The notes under the pieces: generated by a model
What the model saw: the letters and a program-made list of their open reading frames with translations, nothing else
Databases searched by the model: none
What the model was told of the DNA's origin: nothing
Shown: positions 38,893-49,135 of the stretch, piece by piece
Layout: each line of letters begins with the position of its first letter
How positions within the stretch are numbered: the stretch's first letter is position 1
Assembly: GCF_029215975.1 (NCBI RefSeq)
Contig: NZ_JAEMVD010000001.1
Coordinates: forward strand, 124,001-188,000
Reading direction: 5' to 3'
Length of the DNA: 64,000 nt
Source: Sulfurimonas sp. SAG-AH-194-C20
GTDB taxonomy: Bacteria; Campylobacterota; Campylobacteria; Campylobacterales; Sulfurimonadaceae
Position numbers and translations under genes: made by a program

Positions 38893-39685
38893 CACAAAAT
38901 TTCTTAGAATGACAACAAAGCTTTTAATACTCCTTCTTATTGCGAAGGCAATAGCTGTTTTTATTTATTTGTATTTACCAACTGAAGGAATTCAACTTAG
39001 TTGTGCTAAGTCTTACCGATCAGTGTATCAAAGAGTAGACTTTAAAAATATGCTTAAAAGAGTAGACTTTAAAAATATGCCACAAGAGCGAAGGAGTAAC
39101 ACAATAGCATATAGTATAAATTCACTTCTTTTAAAAGGATTATACGGAAGTCGGTTTAATGGCTTTGTTATAGTAGCTAAAAAAGTATCGCCAAAAAATA
39201 CTACGATAGTAAGCATAGGGGAATATTATGCTGGATATAAATTAAAAGAGATAGCATTAAGAGAAGTAGTGTTTAGTAAATTAGAAAAAGATTTTGTGTT
39301 AAGATTAACAGATATAGAGACTTACAATAACCCAGCCCCAAGGAGTAAAGATCTTCAGCTTACAAGAACACAAAGAAGTGTGACAAAAAAAGACATTGAA
39401 AAGTATTCAAATAATCCATCAGACATTTGGAAAGACATTGCTATTTCTCCACTTAAAAAGGGTAGTAAAATAATAGGATTTCATGTGATTCGCATTAGAG
39501 AGGGCTCTAAAATGGCAGAATTAGGTCTTAAAAAAGGAGATCTTATAATTAGTGTAAATAATATAAAATTGACATCTTTTAAAGATGCACTAAGTTTTTA
39601 TAAAAAAATAGATACAATTAAAACGATATCTTTAATAGTTTTACGCAATAATCAAGAGAGGGAAATAATTTATGAGATTCATTAA
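38861..39685 (+). CDS. GspC-like T2SS protein with C-terminal PDZ
   Basis: N-terminal TM; C-terminal PDZ-like IIGFHVIRIREGSKMAELGLKKGDLIISVNNIKLTSFKDAL. Confidence 0.75.
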   Translation: MGLIYMQNLSNTKFLRMTTKLLILLLIAKAIAVFIYLYLPTEGIQLSCAKSYRSVYQRVDFKNMLKRVDFKNMPQERRSNTIAYSINSLLLKGLYGSRFNGFVIVAKKVSPKNTTIVSIGEYYAGYKLKEIALREVVFSKLEKDFVLRLTDIETYNNPAPRSKDLQLTRTQRSVTKKDIEKYSNNPSDIWKDIAISPLKKGSKIIGFHVIRIREGSKMAELGLKKGDLIISVNNIKLTSFKDALSFYKKIDTIKTISLIVLRNNQEREIIYEIH

Positions 39686-41528
39686 AATAGTACTACTAAC
39701 AACACTTTTAGTTGTGATACTTCAAGCAAGAGAGCAGGTAAACATCAACTTTTCTGATTTACAGATAAATGACTTCATCAAACTTGTCTCAAAAGTTAGC
39801 CATAAAAATATACTGATAAACAATAAAATTAATGGAACGGTAAACTTCATAAGTACAACAGCTATTTATGATGATGAGCTTATTGGTATTTTAGTCTCCG
39901 TGTTAAAGTCTAAAGGTTTTACTCTTGTAAAAAATGCTTCTATCTATGAAGTAGTACGTTCCACAGAGGCTGCAAAACATAATGTGATAGTTGTAGATAA
40001 AAATAAAAAGGCATACGGTTCACTAATGGTTACTCAAGTTATACATATAAAGGGTGATAATGTGGATGTTGTAGCAGCAAAAATTCGTTATTTGATTTCT
40101 AAAACAGCAAAACTTATGACAATAAAAGAGAGTAATATTCTTTTATTAACAGATTACCCTCAAAACATTGCAACTGTTAAAAAAGTTATAAAAGATATTG
40201 GCTCAAACAATAGAACTATTGTTAAAATAATTCCTATTCACAATGCAAATGCAAAAAAACTTCAAACCAGACTTCTTGAAGTTGCAAAATCTATTTTTAA
40301 TGCAAAAATTGCTTCAAATACAGTAAAGATTATTTACGATGATAATATTAATGCATTAATAGTGGTTGGATTAGACTTAAATGTAGAAAAAATTGAGTCT
40401 TTGATAAAAGAGATGGATATAGAGTCTAATGGCAGTAATAGTGTGGAGATTTATGAACTGAAAAACTCTGATGCAACAACAGTTGCCGCATCACTTAATG
40501 AAATTATTGCAAAACAGATTTTTTCAGATCCTTCGTTAAAACCAAGTGTATCTGCGAGTGTAGAGATTAATGCTATCATTACCATCGGTAATCCACTTAT
40601 ACTTAAAGGAATAAAACTTATTATAAATGAACTTGATAAAGAAAAATATCAGGTCTATGTTCAGGCAAGAATTATAGAAATAAACAAAAGTAATGCACAA
40701 GCGATAGGGGTAAAGTATGGATTTGACGCGGGAGTGTTGACATCAGAAGGCCTATACTCATTAGCAACAAATTTTGGAGGACAAGCAATAGCTGGTCAAA
40801 TTGGTGCGGCACTGTCGACAACTGTTATCGGTTCAGGAGCTACAAATGGCTTTGCACTTGGTGCCACTCTCGACTTTCTTGAGACAAATGGAGCTGCAAA
40901 ATCTATAAGTAATCCTTCTATTCTTTGTGTAAATAATAAGGAATCATCTATTTATGTTGGAAGAACAATCTCCATCTCAACAGGAAGTGTCACAACAACA
41001 TCGGGATTAAATGGTGTTACGAGTAGTTTTAAACGTGAAGATGTTGGCCTTACTTTAAAAATAAAACCTCGAGTGTCTTCAAAAGACAAGGTAACACTTG
41101 ATGCAGAAGCAATTTTGGAAAATTTAGTTGATGATGGAAGCAATAATGCAACAGGACAGCCAGTTACTTCAAAACAAGAGGTTAAAACACAGGCTATTCT
41201 TCGTCATGGCGAGAGTATTATCATTGGAGGTCTAGTAAAAGTATATGATAGAACTTCCGTGAGTAAAGTTCCAATTTTAGGAGATATCCCTTGGCTAGGA
41301 GAGTATCTTTTTTCTTCAACAACCACAACAGTAGAACAGGATAATTTAATAGTGATGCTAACCCCATACATCATAGATAAAAGTGAAAAACTTTCTCAAC
41401 TCCAAGAGGACTTAGGATTACTCTCAAAAATTCAACAAGAATATAATATAAAAGTATTTGAGAAGCTTGAAAAGAAAGCAAAGATGAAAAACATTGCTGA
41501 AATAAAATCTAGTGAAGCAAAAAAGTAA
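39672..41528 (+). CDS. gspD: type II secretion secretin GspD
   Basis: VNINFSDLQINDFIKLVSKVSHKNILINNKINGTVNF; secretin domain VPILGDIPWLGEYLFSS. Confidence 0.95.
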   Translation: MRFIKIVLLTTLLVVILQAREQVNINFSDLQINDFIKLVSKVSHKNILINNKINGTVNFISTTAIYDDELIGILVSVLKSKGFTLVKNASIYEVVRSTEAAKHNVIVVDKNKKAYGSLMVTQVIHIKGDNVDVVAAKIRYLISKTAKLMTIKESNILLLTDYPQNIATVKKVIKDIGSNNRTIVKIIPIHNANAKKLQTRLLEVAKSIFNAKIASNTVKIIYDDNINALIVVGLDLNVEKIESLIKEMDIESNGSNSVEIYELKNSDATTVAASLNEIIAKQIFSDPSLKPSVSASVEINAIITIGNPLILKGIKLIINELDKEKYQVYVQARIIEINKSNAQAIGVKYGFDAGVLTSEGLYSLATNFGGQAIAGQIGAALSTTVIGSGATNGFALGATLDFLETNGAAKSISNPSILCVNNKESSIYVGRTISISTGSVTTTSGLNGVTSSFKREDVGLTLKIKPRVSSKDKVTLDAEAILENLVDDGSNNATGQPVTSKQEVKTQAILRHGESIIIGGLVKVYDRTSVSKVPILGDIPWLGEYLFSSTTTTVEQDNLIVMLTPYIIDKSEKLSQLQEDLGLLSKIQQEYNIKVFEKLEKKAKMKNIAEIKSSEAKK

Positions 41529-43043
41529 ATGCTACACCAAGAGCCTCTACATAACTTAACACTTGAGATATATGAACCTCTAGAGTTAGATACTAACATC
41601 AGTGTGAAAAATGCATTACTTTTTAGTGAACTGGATGGAGTTGTTACTGCATTTACATCAGAGGAGTCTTATGCAAGTGCGAGTAACTACTATACTAAAT
41701 TAGACAAAGAGTATCCTCTTTGTCTATTAACCCAAGAATCTTACGAAAGACTTTTTAACCGTTTTTTAGAACTTAGAACTGATAAAGCCATAGAAACTAT
41801 GCAAGAAGAAGAGGGTGAAGAGAGTGAAGAAGATATCTCACTTACTGACTTTCTTCGTACTTCTAGTGACATCTTAACAAGTGAAGAGTCTGCTCCAATT
41901 ATCAAGTTTGTAAATGCTCTTTTTTATCAGGCTGTTAAAAAACGGGCTTCGGATATTCACATAGAAGTTCAAGAAAAAAAAGGTGTAGTTCGTTTTCGTG
42001 TTGATGGCATGCTTAGTAAAAATGCAGACTTAGATAAAAAAGTAGTGAGCCTTATAGTAAGTCGTATAAAAGTTATCTCAAACCTTGATATCTCTGAGAA
42101 ACGTATCCCCCAAGATGGTCGTACACAGATAAAAATAGCGGGTGAAGTACTTGATATTCGTATCTCTATTCTTCCGACTTTTTACGGTGAACGAGTTGTT
42201 ATGCGTTTACTGATGCAAAGTTCACAAATACCGCAGATAAATGAACTCGGATTTGATAATGCACTTATAGAGACGATGCAAAAATTACTCCGTTCATCTC
42301 ATGGAATTATTTTAGTAACTGGACCAACTGGTTCTGGTAAAACGACCTCTCTGCACTCTTTTTTACGCGAAATCCAAGAGCCTCATAAGAATCTCATAAC
42401 AGTTGAAGACCCTGTTGAGTATAAGAGTGATAATATCGCACAGATTCAAGTGAATGAAAAAGTAGGGCTTACTTTTGCTTCAGCACTCCGTTCTATTCTT
42501 AGACAAGATCCAGATGTCATTATGATAGGAGAGATTCGAGATGAAGAGACTGCAGCTATCTCAGTCCGTGCAGCTCTTACAGGTCACTTGGTATTCTCAA
42601 CTCTTCATACGAACTCAGCAGCTGCAACTATCTCGCGTTTAGCAGATATGAAAGTGGAACCATTTTTGATAAGTTCTTCACTTTTAGGGATTTTAGCACA
42701 GCGTTTAGTGCGAGTTATTTGCCATGAATGTAAAGAAGAAGATGGGTTGGCTGAGAACTTTGCAGAGGATTACAATATTTCTAAAGATGCAGTGATTTAT
42801 AAGTCTGTTGGTTGTAAATCTTGTAACTACTCAGGTTATTCTGGTCGTCGCTCTATTGGTGAACTGCTTGTGATGAATGATTCTATAAAAGAGTTGTTAA
42901 AGACCACTACTGATGAGCATACTATCAAAAAACACTTAGAGGCTAGTGGTCTTAAAACTATCTCTATGCAACTCTCACAAATGCTACTCAATGGAGACAC
43001 TTCGCTTGATGAAGCTATACGTATCGGTTTAGGTCATGCCTAA
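41529..43043 (+). CDS. gspE: type II secretion ATPase GspE
   Basis: GPTGSGKTTSLHSFL; ASDIHIEVQEKKGVVRFRVDG; CHECKEEDG...CKSCNYSGYSGR zinc motif. Confidence 0.95.
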   Translation: MLHQEPLHNLTLEIYEPLELDTNISVKNALLFSELDGVVTAFTSEESYASASNYYTKLDKEYPLCLLTQESYERLFNRFLELRTDKAIETMQEEEGEESEEDISLTDFLRTSSDILTSEESAPIIKFVNALFYQAVKKRASDIHIEVQEKKGVVRFRVDGMLSKNADLDKKVVSLIVSRIKVISNLDISEKRIPQDGRTQIKIAGEVLDIRISILPTFYGERVVMRLLMQSSQIPQINELGFDNALIETMQKLLRSSHGIILVTGPTGSGKTTSLHSFLREIQEPHKNLITVEDPVEYKSDNIAQIQVNEKVGLTFASALRSILRQDPDVIMIGEIRDEETAAISVRAALTGHLVFSTLHTNSAAATISRLADMKVEPFLISSSLLGILAQRLVRVICHECKEEDGLAENFAEDYNISKDAVIYKSVGCKSCNYSGYSGRRSIGELLVMNDSIKELLKTTTDEHTIKKHLEASGLKTISMQLSQMLLNGDTSLDEAIRIGLGHA

Positions 43044-43470
43044 ACGCAGTGCTTTTACACTCATGGAAGTAATGGTAGCAGTTGTTATTGTCTCTGTGGT
43101 AATTGCAGCACTGTTGCAGATGCAAGGAAATACAAACCAGAAGTTTTTTGGTATAAAAAAGATGATGAAAACAACTCAGTACAACTCTTTTTTACTTTCC
43201 CTTTCAAATAAGTATGGTTTTGAATCATCAAAGATAGATATGAAAAGACTTGTAGATGAGTTTGAGCTAGAGAGCGATTTACGTCGGCGTTTAAAAACTA
43301 TGAAAGTAGAGATAAACTATGAAGAACTTACAACGATAGATACAAGTGAGTTTGAAGACCCTTCTGAGTCTGAGCAGAGTTCCAATTCAGGTTTAGTCTT
43401 TGAAATAGGAAAAACTACTCTTCATGCAAAAGATTTCAGCACACAACTCATACGAGTAAAAATTCAATGA
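43036..43470 (+). CDS. GspI-like minor pseudopilin
   Basis: KRSAFTLMEVMVAVVIVSVVIAALLQM prepilin motif. Confidence 0.65.
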   Translation: MPKRSAFTLMEVMVAVVIVSVVIAALLQMQGNTNQKFFGIKKMMKTTQYNSFLLSLSNKYGFESSKIDMKRLVDEFELESDLRRRLKTMKVEINYEELTTIDTSEFEDPSESEQSSNSGLVFEIGKTTLHAKDFSTQLIRVKIQ

Positions 43471-43982
43471 AAAAATCAGCTTTTACACTCATAGAACTTT
43501 TAATCTCTATCATTATTTTAACTATACTAATGCTTTTTTTATATAAAAGTTATGCAAACCTCAATCGTTCTAACTCTTTACTAAACGAAGAGGTAGAAAA
43601 AATATCCAAGATAGAGAAAATCAAAAAAACTCTGCTTATGGATTTTACTAGAGCTTTAAATGTGAAAGTTTTAAATCAAGATACAAAAATAGATATAACA
43701 TTTCTGCAAACTACCCACTCTTTATATAAACGGATAAATCCTTATGTTGGTTACATTGTAAAAGATAAAAAACTTTATAGAATAGAATCACTTAGACCCT
43801 TAACTGAGTTTCCTTTAGTAGCTGATAGTGAGTTTGTAGCGGAAGAGTTGGGTGAAGTGAAAATATTTCGTATTTATAAGTCGACAGATACTAAGAGCAG
43901 TTTGTATCTAGTTCATCTTCTTTTCAAAGATACAACAGAGATACTTCTAAAATTGAATCCTCTCGAGGGATTCGGCATTTAG
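43467..43982 (+). CDS. GspJ-like minor pseudopilin
   Basis: KKSAFTLIELLISIIILTILMLFLY prepilin motif. Confidence 0.65.
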   Translation: MKKSAFTLIELLISIIILTILMLFLYKSYANLNRSNSLLNEEVEKISKIEKIKKTLLMDFTRALNVKVLNQDTKIDITFLQTTHSLYKRINPYVGYIVKDKKLYRIESLRPLTEFPLVADSEFVAEELGEVKIFRIYKSTDTKSSLYLVHLLFKDTTEILLKLNPLEGFGI

Positions 43983-44002
43983 TGTCTCACTTACATGGGA
44001 TA

Positions 44003-44227
44003 TTAGTCCCTATGCTTAGAGATACCACAAGGCTGATTTGGACTTGGTGGATTATCTTTTAGGTATGTTAAATCTTCTAGTGTTTGATCGAGTACTCTTT
44101 TTTGTTGTAAAATTGGAAGCATTAGATTATCTTTTTCATTAAGGGGAATATCCCAGTTTAAAAGTATTGTTTGGACTTCATCATCAAGCTCTTTGAGGGC
44201 ATTTTTTATGTGTTGTATTGAGTTCAT
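44003..44227 (-). CDS. small hypothetical protein
   Basis: 74 aa ORF occupying its interval without a better alternative. Confidence 0.4.
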   Translation of the reverse strand: MNSIQHIKNALKELDDEVQTILLNWDIPLNEKDNLMLPILQQKRVLDQTLEDLTYLKDNPPSPNQPCGISKHRD

Positions 44228-44401
44228 AAGTAGATTATAGCAATAATTTATAAATATTTGGGTATAATCCCACTCTCAAAGTGTGTTTGGCTTTTATCTA
44301 TCTCGTAAGAGGTTAGCTTTAGTGCCTGAGCGGTTAGCGCTTTTTTATGGACTCTGTTCATGAAAAACATACTCATGATATTTTTACCTAAAGGATTATC
44401 G

Positions 44402-44593
44402 ATGCCAAAAATGAAATCGGTAAAAGGCGCTGTTAAGCGTTTTAAAGTTAAGAAAAATGGTCAAATTAAACGTGGTAAAGCGTTTAGAAGCCATATTTTA
44501 ACTAAACAAGATGCAGGAACTCGTCGTGATCAAAATCAACCAGCAGTGGTTGCTAAGTCAGACGCAGCAAACATCAAGGCTATGATAAACTAA
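44402..44593 (+). CDS. rpmI: 50S ribosomal protein L35
   Basis: MPKMKSVKGAVKRFKVKKNGQIKRGKAFRSHILTK; ORF-track start at 44360 is too early. Confidence 0.95.
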   Translation: MPKMKSVKGAVKRFKVKKNGQIKRGKAFRSHILTKQDAGTRRDQNQPAVVAKSDAANIKAMIN

Positions 44594-44772
44594 TTTTAGT
44601 TTTCATTACATCTCCAATTTTTAAATAAATTGGGCAAGACCACCAAAGTAGTGGCACCTTGATTGTTTAAGTAAAGCCTTTAGGGGGTTGTAGGGACTTT
44701 GTGTCCCTGCCTGAGAAGTGGACTTGTTCATTTCTTAGTGAAATAACGACTAGGTAAAGAAAAAGGAAAGAA

Positions 44773-45132
44773 ATGCCAAGAGTAAAAACAGGTGTAGTTC
44801 GTAGAAGAAGACACAAAAAGATATTAAAATTAGCGAAAGGTTTTTATAGTGGTCGTCGTAAGCACTTCCGTAAAGCCAAAGAGCAAATTGAACGTTCACT
44901 TTATTATGCATTCCGTGACCGTAAGCAGAAAAAACGTGAGTTCCGTAAACTATGGATCATCCGTATCAATGCAGCGGCTCGTTTAAATGGAATGAACTAT
45001 TCATCTTTCATGAATGGTGTACATAAAGCAGGTGTTGAGCTTGACCGTAAAATTCTTGCTGATATGGCAATGAACGATGCAGCAGCATTTACTGCAGTTG
45101 CAGACGCTTCTAAAGCAGCATTAGCAAAATAG
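44773..45132 (+). CDS. rplT: 50S ribosomal protein L20
   Basis: [38 protein letters not shown]. Confidence 0.97.
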   Translation: MPRVKTGVVRRRRHKKILKLAKGFYSGRRKHFRKAKEQIERSLYYAFRDRKQKKREFRKLWIIRINAAARLNGMNYSSFMNGVHKAGVELDRKILADMAMNDAAAFTAVADASKAALAK

Positions 45133-45157
45133 TCTTTATCCCTTTTGGGATGAAGTA

Positions 45158-45739
45158 CTACTTAAGAAACATGACAGTGATGTCATTCTCCAAATACCCC
45201 TCTCTATAAATTATATTTTTCACTTTAAGATTTTTAGCAATATTCTCTATCTCATATTTTTGCATATAATTATATGTATCACTCTCTTTATCCCCATATA
45301 AAGCATTAAAAATAAAAGCTTTTCTTGAAGAGTTATAGCAGTTATGTATAAATAGATGTATCTCAAAATCTGTGAGAACATTAAGTGCACCACTACAGAT
45401 ATAATAGTCCTGTATAGGAAGTTCTTCTTTACAAATATCTAAATGGAGTATCTCAGTTGGTGTTTGAGTTGAGGCAATGCTTACCATATCCGATAAAGAA
45501 TCCACTCCTAAATAACTAGCAGGTTTTCGGTCTTTCTTCCCTAAGTAGCGATAGAAATCACCAAAGCCACAACCGGCATCTCCTATACAAAAGGTGTCAA
45601 GTTGTTCAGGAAGAAGTTGTAGTATCTCATGAAAACGAAGCTCTTGATTTTTTTTTGATGACCAGTTTAGACCTTTGGCATTGAGTCCATACTTTTGTAT
45701 AGCACTTGTGTAAAATTTTGAACTATTTATTTTAGGCAT
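45158..45739 (-). CDS. SAM-dependent methyltransferase
   Basis: FCIGDAGCGFGDFYRYLG SAM motif; LGVDSLSDMV. Confidence 0.75.
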   Translation of the reverse strand: MPKINSSKFYTSAIQKYGLNAKGLNWSSKKNQELRFHEILQLLPEQLDTFCIGDAGCGFGDFYRYLGKKDRKPASYLGVDSLSDMVSIASTQTPTEILHLDICKEELPIQDYYICSGALNVLTDFEIHLFIHNCYNSSRKAFIFNALYGDKESDTYNYMQKYEIENIAKNLKVKNIIYREGYLENDITVMFLK

Positions 45740-45810
45740 TAGTCATTATATGTAAAGAAAATTAACAAGTACATTATGTATAATTGGCTTAATATATGTA
45801 AGGAAAATTT

Positions 45811-46338
45811 ATGAGCGAAAAAAGAGTTGTTCTTGGCGGTGGGTGTTTTTGGTGTACTGAAGCTATTTACCTAAATGTTAAAGGTGTCATCGGTGTTGTG
45901 AGTGGTTATGCAGGAGGAAATCGTCCAAATCCAAATTACCAAATGATATGCACTGGAGTGAGTGGTTATGCTGAGATTATAGACATAAAATATGATGAAG
46001 AAATCATCACTTTAAGTGAGCTACTTGACATCTTTTTTGCTGTACATAACCCAACTACCCTTAATGCCCAAGGTGGAGATAGAGGAACACAGTACCGTTC
46101 AGTCATCTACTATGCTAGTGATTTAGAACATGAAGTTATAAATGATGCGATACAGAGAAATCAGAAAAACTTTGATGAGCCAATCGTTACAGAAGTGAGT
46201 GCTCTTCCTGAGGTGGTTTATCCTGCTGAGGATTATCATCAAAATTACTATGCACTTAATTCTGAGCAGGGTTACTGTCAAGCAGTTATAGCTCCAAAAC
46301 TTCAAAAATTTATGATGAGTTTTCCTCAAAAGTTATGA
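45811..46338 (+). CDS. msrA: peptide-methionine (S)-S-oxide reductase
   Basis: VVLGGGCFWCTEAIYLNVKGV...GDRGTQYRSVIYY. Confidence 0.95.
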   Translation: MSEKRVVLGGGCFWCTEAIYLNVKGVIGVVSGYAGGNRPNPNYQMICTGVSGYAEIIDIKYDEEIITLSELLDIFFAVHNPTTLNAQGGDRGTQYRSVIYYASDLEHEVINDAIQRNQKNFDEPIVTEVSALPEVVYPAEDYHQNYYALNSEQGYCQAVIAPKLQKFMMSFPQKL

Positions 46339-46757
46339 TTAGAGAAGCAAAATATGAGGACTTAGAAGCTATATCCCTCCTAATGCACGAAGTATTTGAG
46401 TTAAAAATGCGAGCATTTTATAGTATTGAAGCACAAAATGCTTTCTTAAACCAGATAAGTTTGAGTAGTCTTCAAGAGAGTTATAAAGCAAAAAATATTT
46501 TTTATATAAATGAAAATATAAGTGCAGTTTTAGAGTTTGAGACATACTCGCATATCGCTTTTTTGTTCTCTAGAGAGGAAAATAGAGGAAATGCAAAAGC
46601 TCTATGTGAGTATGCATTTACACATAAAAAAAGTGAGGCTTTAACTGTCTGTGCTTTTGAAAATGCTATCAACTATTATGAAAAAATTGGCTTTAAAAAA
46701 GTTTCTAATGAGATAGTTCTTGAGGGAATAAATTTTACTATTATGGAGCGAAAATAA
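46335..46757 (+). CDS. GNAT-family acetyltransferase
   Basis: MIREAKYEDLEAISLLMHEVFE...NAINYYEKIGFKKVSNE. Confidence 0.75.
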   Translation: MIREAKYEDLEAISLLMHEVFELKMRAFYSIEAQNAFLNQISLSSLQESYKAKNIFYINENISAVLEFETYSHIAFLFSREENRGNAKALCEYAFTHKKSEALTVCAFENAINYYEKIGFKKVSNEIVLEGINFTIMERK

Positions 46758-47114
46758 TTATCTAAGTTGTAATATGGCAGGATCTATTTCACTGAGTTGT
46801 CCATCAGGAGTATCTAGTAAAAGTTCTATGTCACAGTGAGGATACTCAGAAGTTTTGAGTGTCTGTGTTGGTTTACTCTCAAACGCAGCCTTCTTTGCAC
46901 AAAGAATAATATTACTAAGAAGGGAATTTTGTACATTATTTGATGTAAAACTCCCTTTGAGTTCTTTGTTTATAAAAAGATTTATAGTTGTTGATATCTT
47001 CTCATTTAAAAGTGGATGTTCTTGGAGCAGTGCATTTTTATCTATACTTCTTTGGGCATGAAACACCTCTTCAATGGAGTCACGAGCAAGTTGCAGTAAA
47101 ACAGAACGACTCAT
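46758..47114 (-). CDS. AMMECR1-like hypothetical protein
   Basis: LLQLARDSIEEVF...KGSFTSNNVQNSLLSNIILCAKKAAFES resembles AMMECR1 but lacks the RGCIG motif. Confidence 0.45.
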   Translation of the reverse strand: MSRSVLLQLARDSIEEVFHAQRSIDKNALLQEHPLLNEKISTTINLFINKELKGSFTSNNVQNSLLSNIILCAKKAAFESKPTQTLKTSEYPHCDIELLLDTPDGQLSEIDPAILQLR

Positions 47115-48277
47115 AAGGTCTCCTCTAACTCTTTTTGTAGTTTATATCTATGGATAATTTTAATAACTATCATAACACTAATAACCTGAAAGAGTGCCGC
47201 TAAAATAAAAGCATAGTAGTGAAGCTTGTCTATGGAGTTGGCATTAAAAGCAAGTGTTGCCATAGCTATGAGTAGTGTTAACGGCATAGAGTGTGAAAGT
47301 CCCATCAAAACAGCATCTCGTACTCCAAGCTCTTTTATAAAGACTAAAGAGGCGATAAGACGCATTATAATCATAACAAGAGTAATTACAAGTGCTTTTT
47401 CAATAAGCCCCTGGATTAAAAGTGCATCTAAGTTAAACGAACTTCCAATATGAATAAAGAAAATGGGGATAAGAAAACCAAAACCGTAAGAGGCTAGTTT
47501 TTCTGGAAGTTCATGTTTATGCTCAAAAAATGTTGGTATAAAGATACCTGCTAAAAAAGCACCAAAAGCGAGTTCGAGATGAAGATAAAGCATTGCACCA
47601 ACGAGAAGAAAGAAGATACCCATACTCAGACGGATATCTTGTTCTTTGTTATCTTCATGTGGCATAAGAGCAAGTGAGACCTTTGGAAACCACCAAAATA
47701 TAAGCTGCATACTACGAAAAAGTAAGAACATAAAGAGTAAAAAAGCCAAAAGTGCCATAATAGTTTGAAAAAGTCCTAACCCAACTCCTGAGGTTAGAGT
47801 AGCAGAGGTAATGGTTAGGATAACGATACTTACAACTTCTCCAATTCCTCCAACTGTCATAGACATAGCAAGCCAGTCTGTTTTACCATACTCTTTTGAA
47901 AGAGTCGCGACAAGACCAACAGAGATAAGTGGGAGAAGAACCATAAAAATCTTACCAAGTGAGAACTGTATAGCAAAAAGAATAGAAAAAGCATATAAAA
48001 AGATAAGATATACAATGACTTTTTTCATGATGACAGGTGAAGTGTTGAGTACTTTTTTGAGGTTAATCTCGGTTCCGGCTATAAACATAAGATATAAGAA
48101 ACCAAACTCTGCAACTATTTCAAAGAGATGAGCATCATGTAAAAAGCCAACATAACCAAGAAGAGAACCTAAAATCATCTCAATAGGAGTAGTAGGGAGT
48201 TTTAAAAATTTTGCGAAAAAAGGAGAGAACATGATGATGAGTGATAGTGTCAAAATAAGTGTGATATTATCATTCAT
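47111..48277 (-). CDS. CPA2-type cation:proton antiporter
   Basis: ~12 TM helices; Kef/Nha-like pattern (FGFLYLMFIAGTEINLKKV). Confidence 0.85.
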   Translation of the reverse strand: MNDNITLILTLSLIIMFSPFFAKFLKLPTTPIEMILGSLLGYVGFLHDAHLFEIVAEFGFLYLMFIAGTEINLKKVLNTSPVIMKKVIVYLIFLYAFSILFAIQFSLGKIFMVLLPLISVGLVATLSKEYGKTDWLAMSMTVGGIGEVVSIVILTITSATLTSGVGLGLFQTIMALLAFLLFMFLLFRSMQLIFWWFPKVSLALMPHEDNKEQDIRLSMGIFFLLVGAMLYLHLELAFGAFLAGIFIPTFFEHKHELPEKLASYGFGFLIPIFFIHIGSSFNLDALLIQGLIEKALVITLVMIIMRLIASLVFIKELGVRDAVLMGLSHSMPLTLLIAMATLAFNANSIDKLHYYAFILAALFQVISVMIVIKIIHRYKLQKELEETL

Positions 48278-48292
48278 CAGCAGTGATTTCCT

Positions 48293-49135
48293 TTAGACTT
48301 TTTTGGCGACTTCTAGTTTGAGGGATTGTAGCATATCTAAGTCTTTATTCATAGCTCGACCATTTGTTGTAAGGTAGTTTCCTATAACAATAGAGTTTGC
48401 ACCATGCTCAAAGATTTCAGATTGTCTCTCGCCAAACATAAGTTCACGGCCACCTGCAACCATAATTCTGTCTGCATTTGGAATGAGTTTTCGTGTTAAA
48501 GCGATGAGATTAAAAGCATCTTCTATCTCTATGGAGTTAGGTTCTAGCTCAAGAGCTTCATTGTGATGGTAGAAGTTTATAGGCACAGAAGTTGGGTTAA
48601 GTGAAGCGAGAGACTCTAACATGCTTACTCTATCTGCCTGCGTTTCGCCCAGACCAAAGATACCACCGGTTATCAGTGTAAGTCCTGCTGTGTTCACATT
48701 TTGGCAAGTCTCATAGCGCTCACTCCAAGGATGTGTTGTACATATCTCCTGATAAAAACTTTCACTTGTCTCTAAGTTGTGGTTGTATGCTTTAATTCCT
48801 GCCTCTTTAAGGATAAGTAATTGTTCAACTGAAGCTGTTCCATTACAAGCTATCAAACGCAGCTCAGGGGCTACTTCTCCAACAGCTTTAGCAACAGCAC
48901 AAACAAACTCTAGTGTTTTAGGTTTAAGCCCTTTGTCTGCTGTAACAAGACAAAACCCAAGTGCTCCATTGTCTCTAGCAGTGATAGCTTCTTCTTGGAT
49001 TCGTTTTATATCTTTTTGTTTGTATCTATCTATATCTGCTTTATAGCGAACACTTTGAGAGCAAAACTTACAATCTTCTAGGCATGTTCCACTGTTGATG
49101 TTACAGATAGAGCATAAAAATATCTCTTTGTTCAT
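48293..49135 (-). CDS. bioB: biotin synthase
   Basis: CNINSGTCLEDCKFCSQSVRYKADIDRY radical SAM motif. Confidence 0.93.
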   Translation of the reverse strand: MNKEIFLCSICNINSGTCLEDCKFCSQSVRYKADIDRYKQKDIKRIQEEAITARDNGALGFCLVTADKGLKPKTLEFVCAVAKAVGEVAPELRLIACNGTASVEQLLILKEAGIKAYNHNLETSESFYQEICTTHPWSERYETCQNVNTAGLTLITGGIFGLGETQADRVSMLESLASLNPTSVPINFYHHNEALELEPNSIEIEDAFNLIALTRKLIPNADRIMVAGGRELMFGERQSEIFEHGANSIVIGNYLTTNGRAMNKDLDMLQSLKLEVAKKV

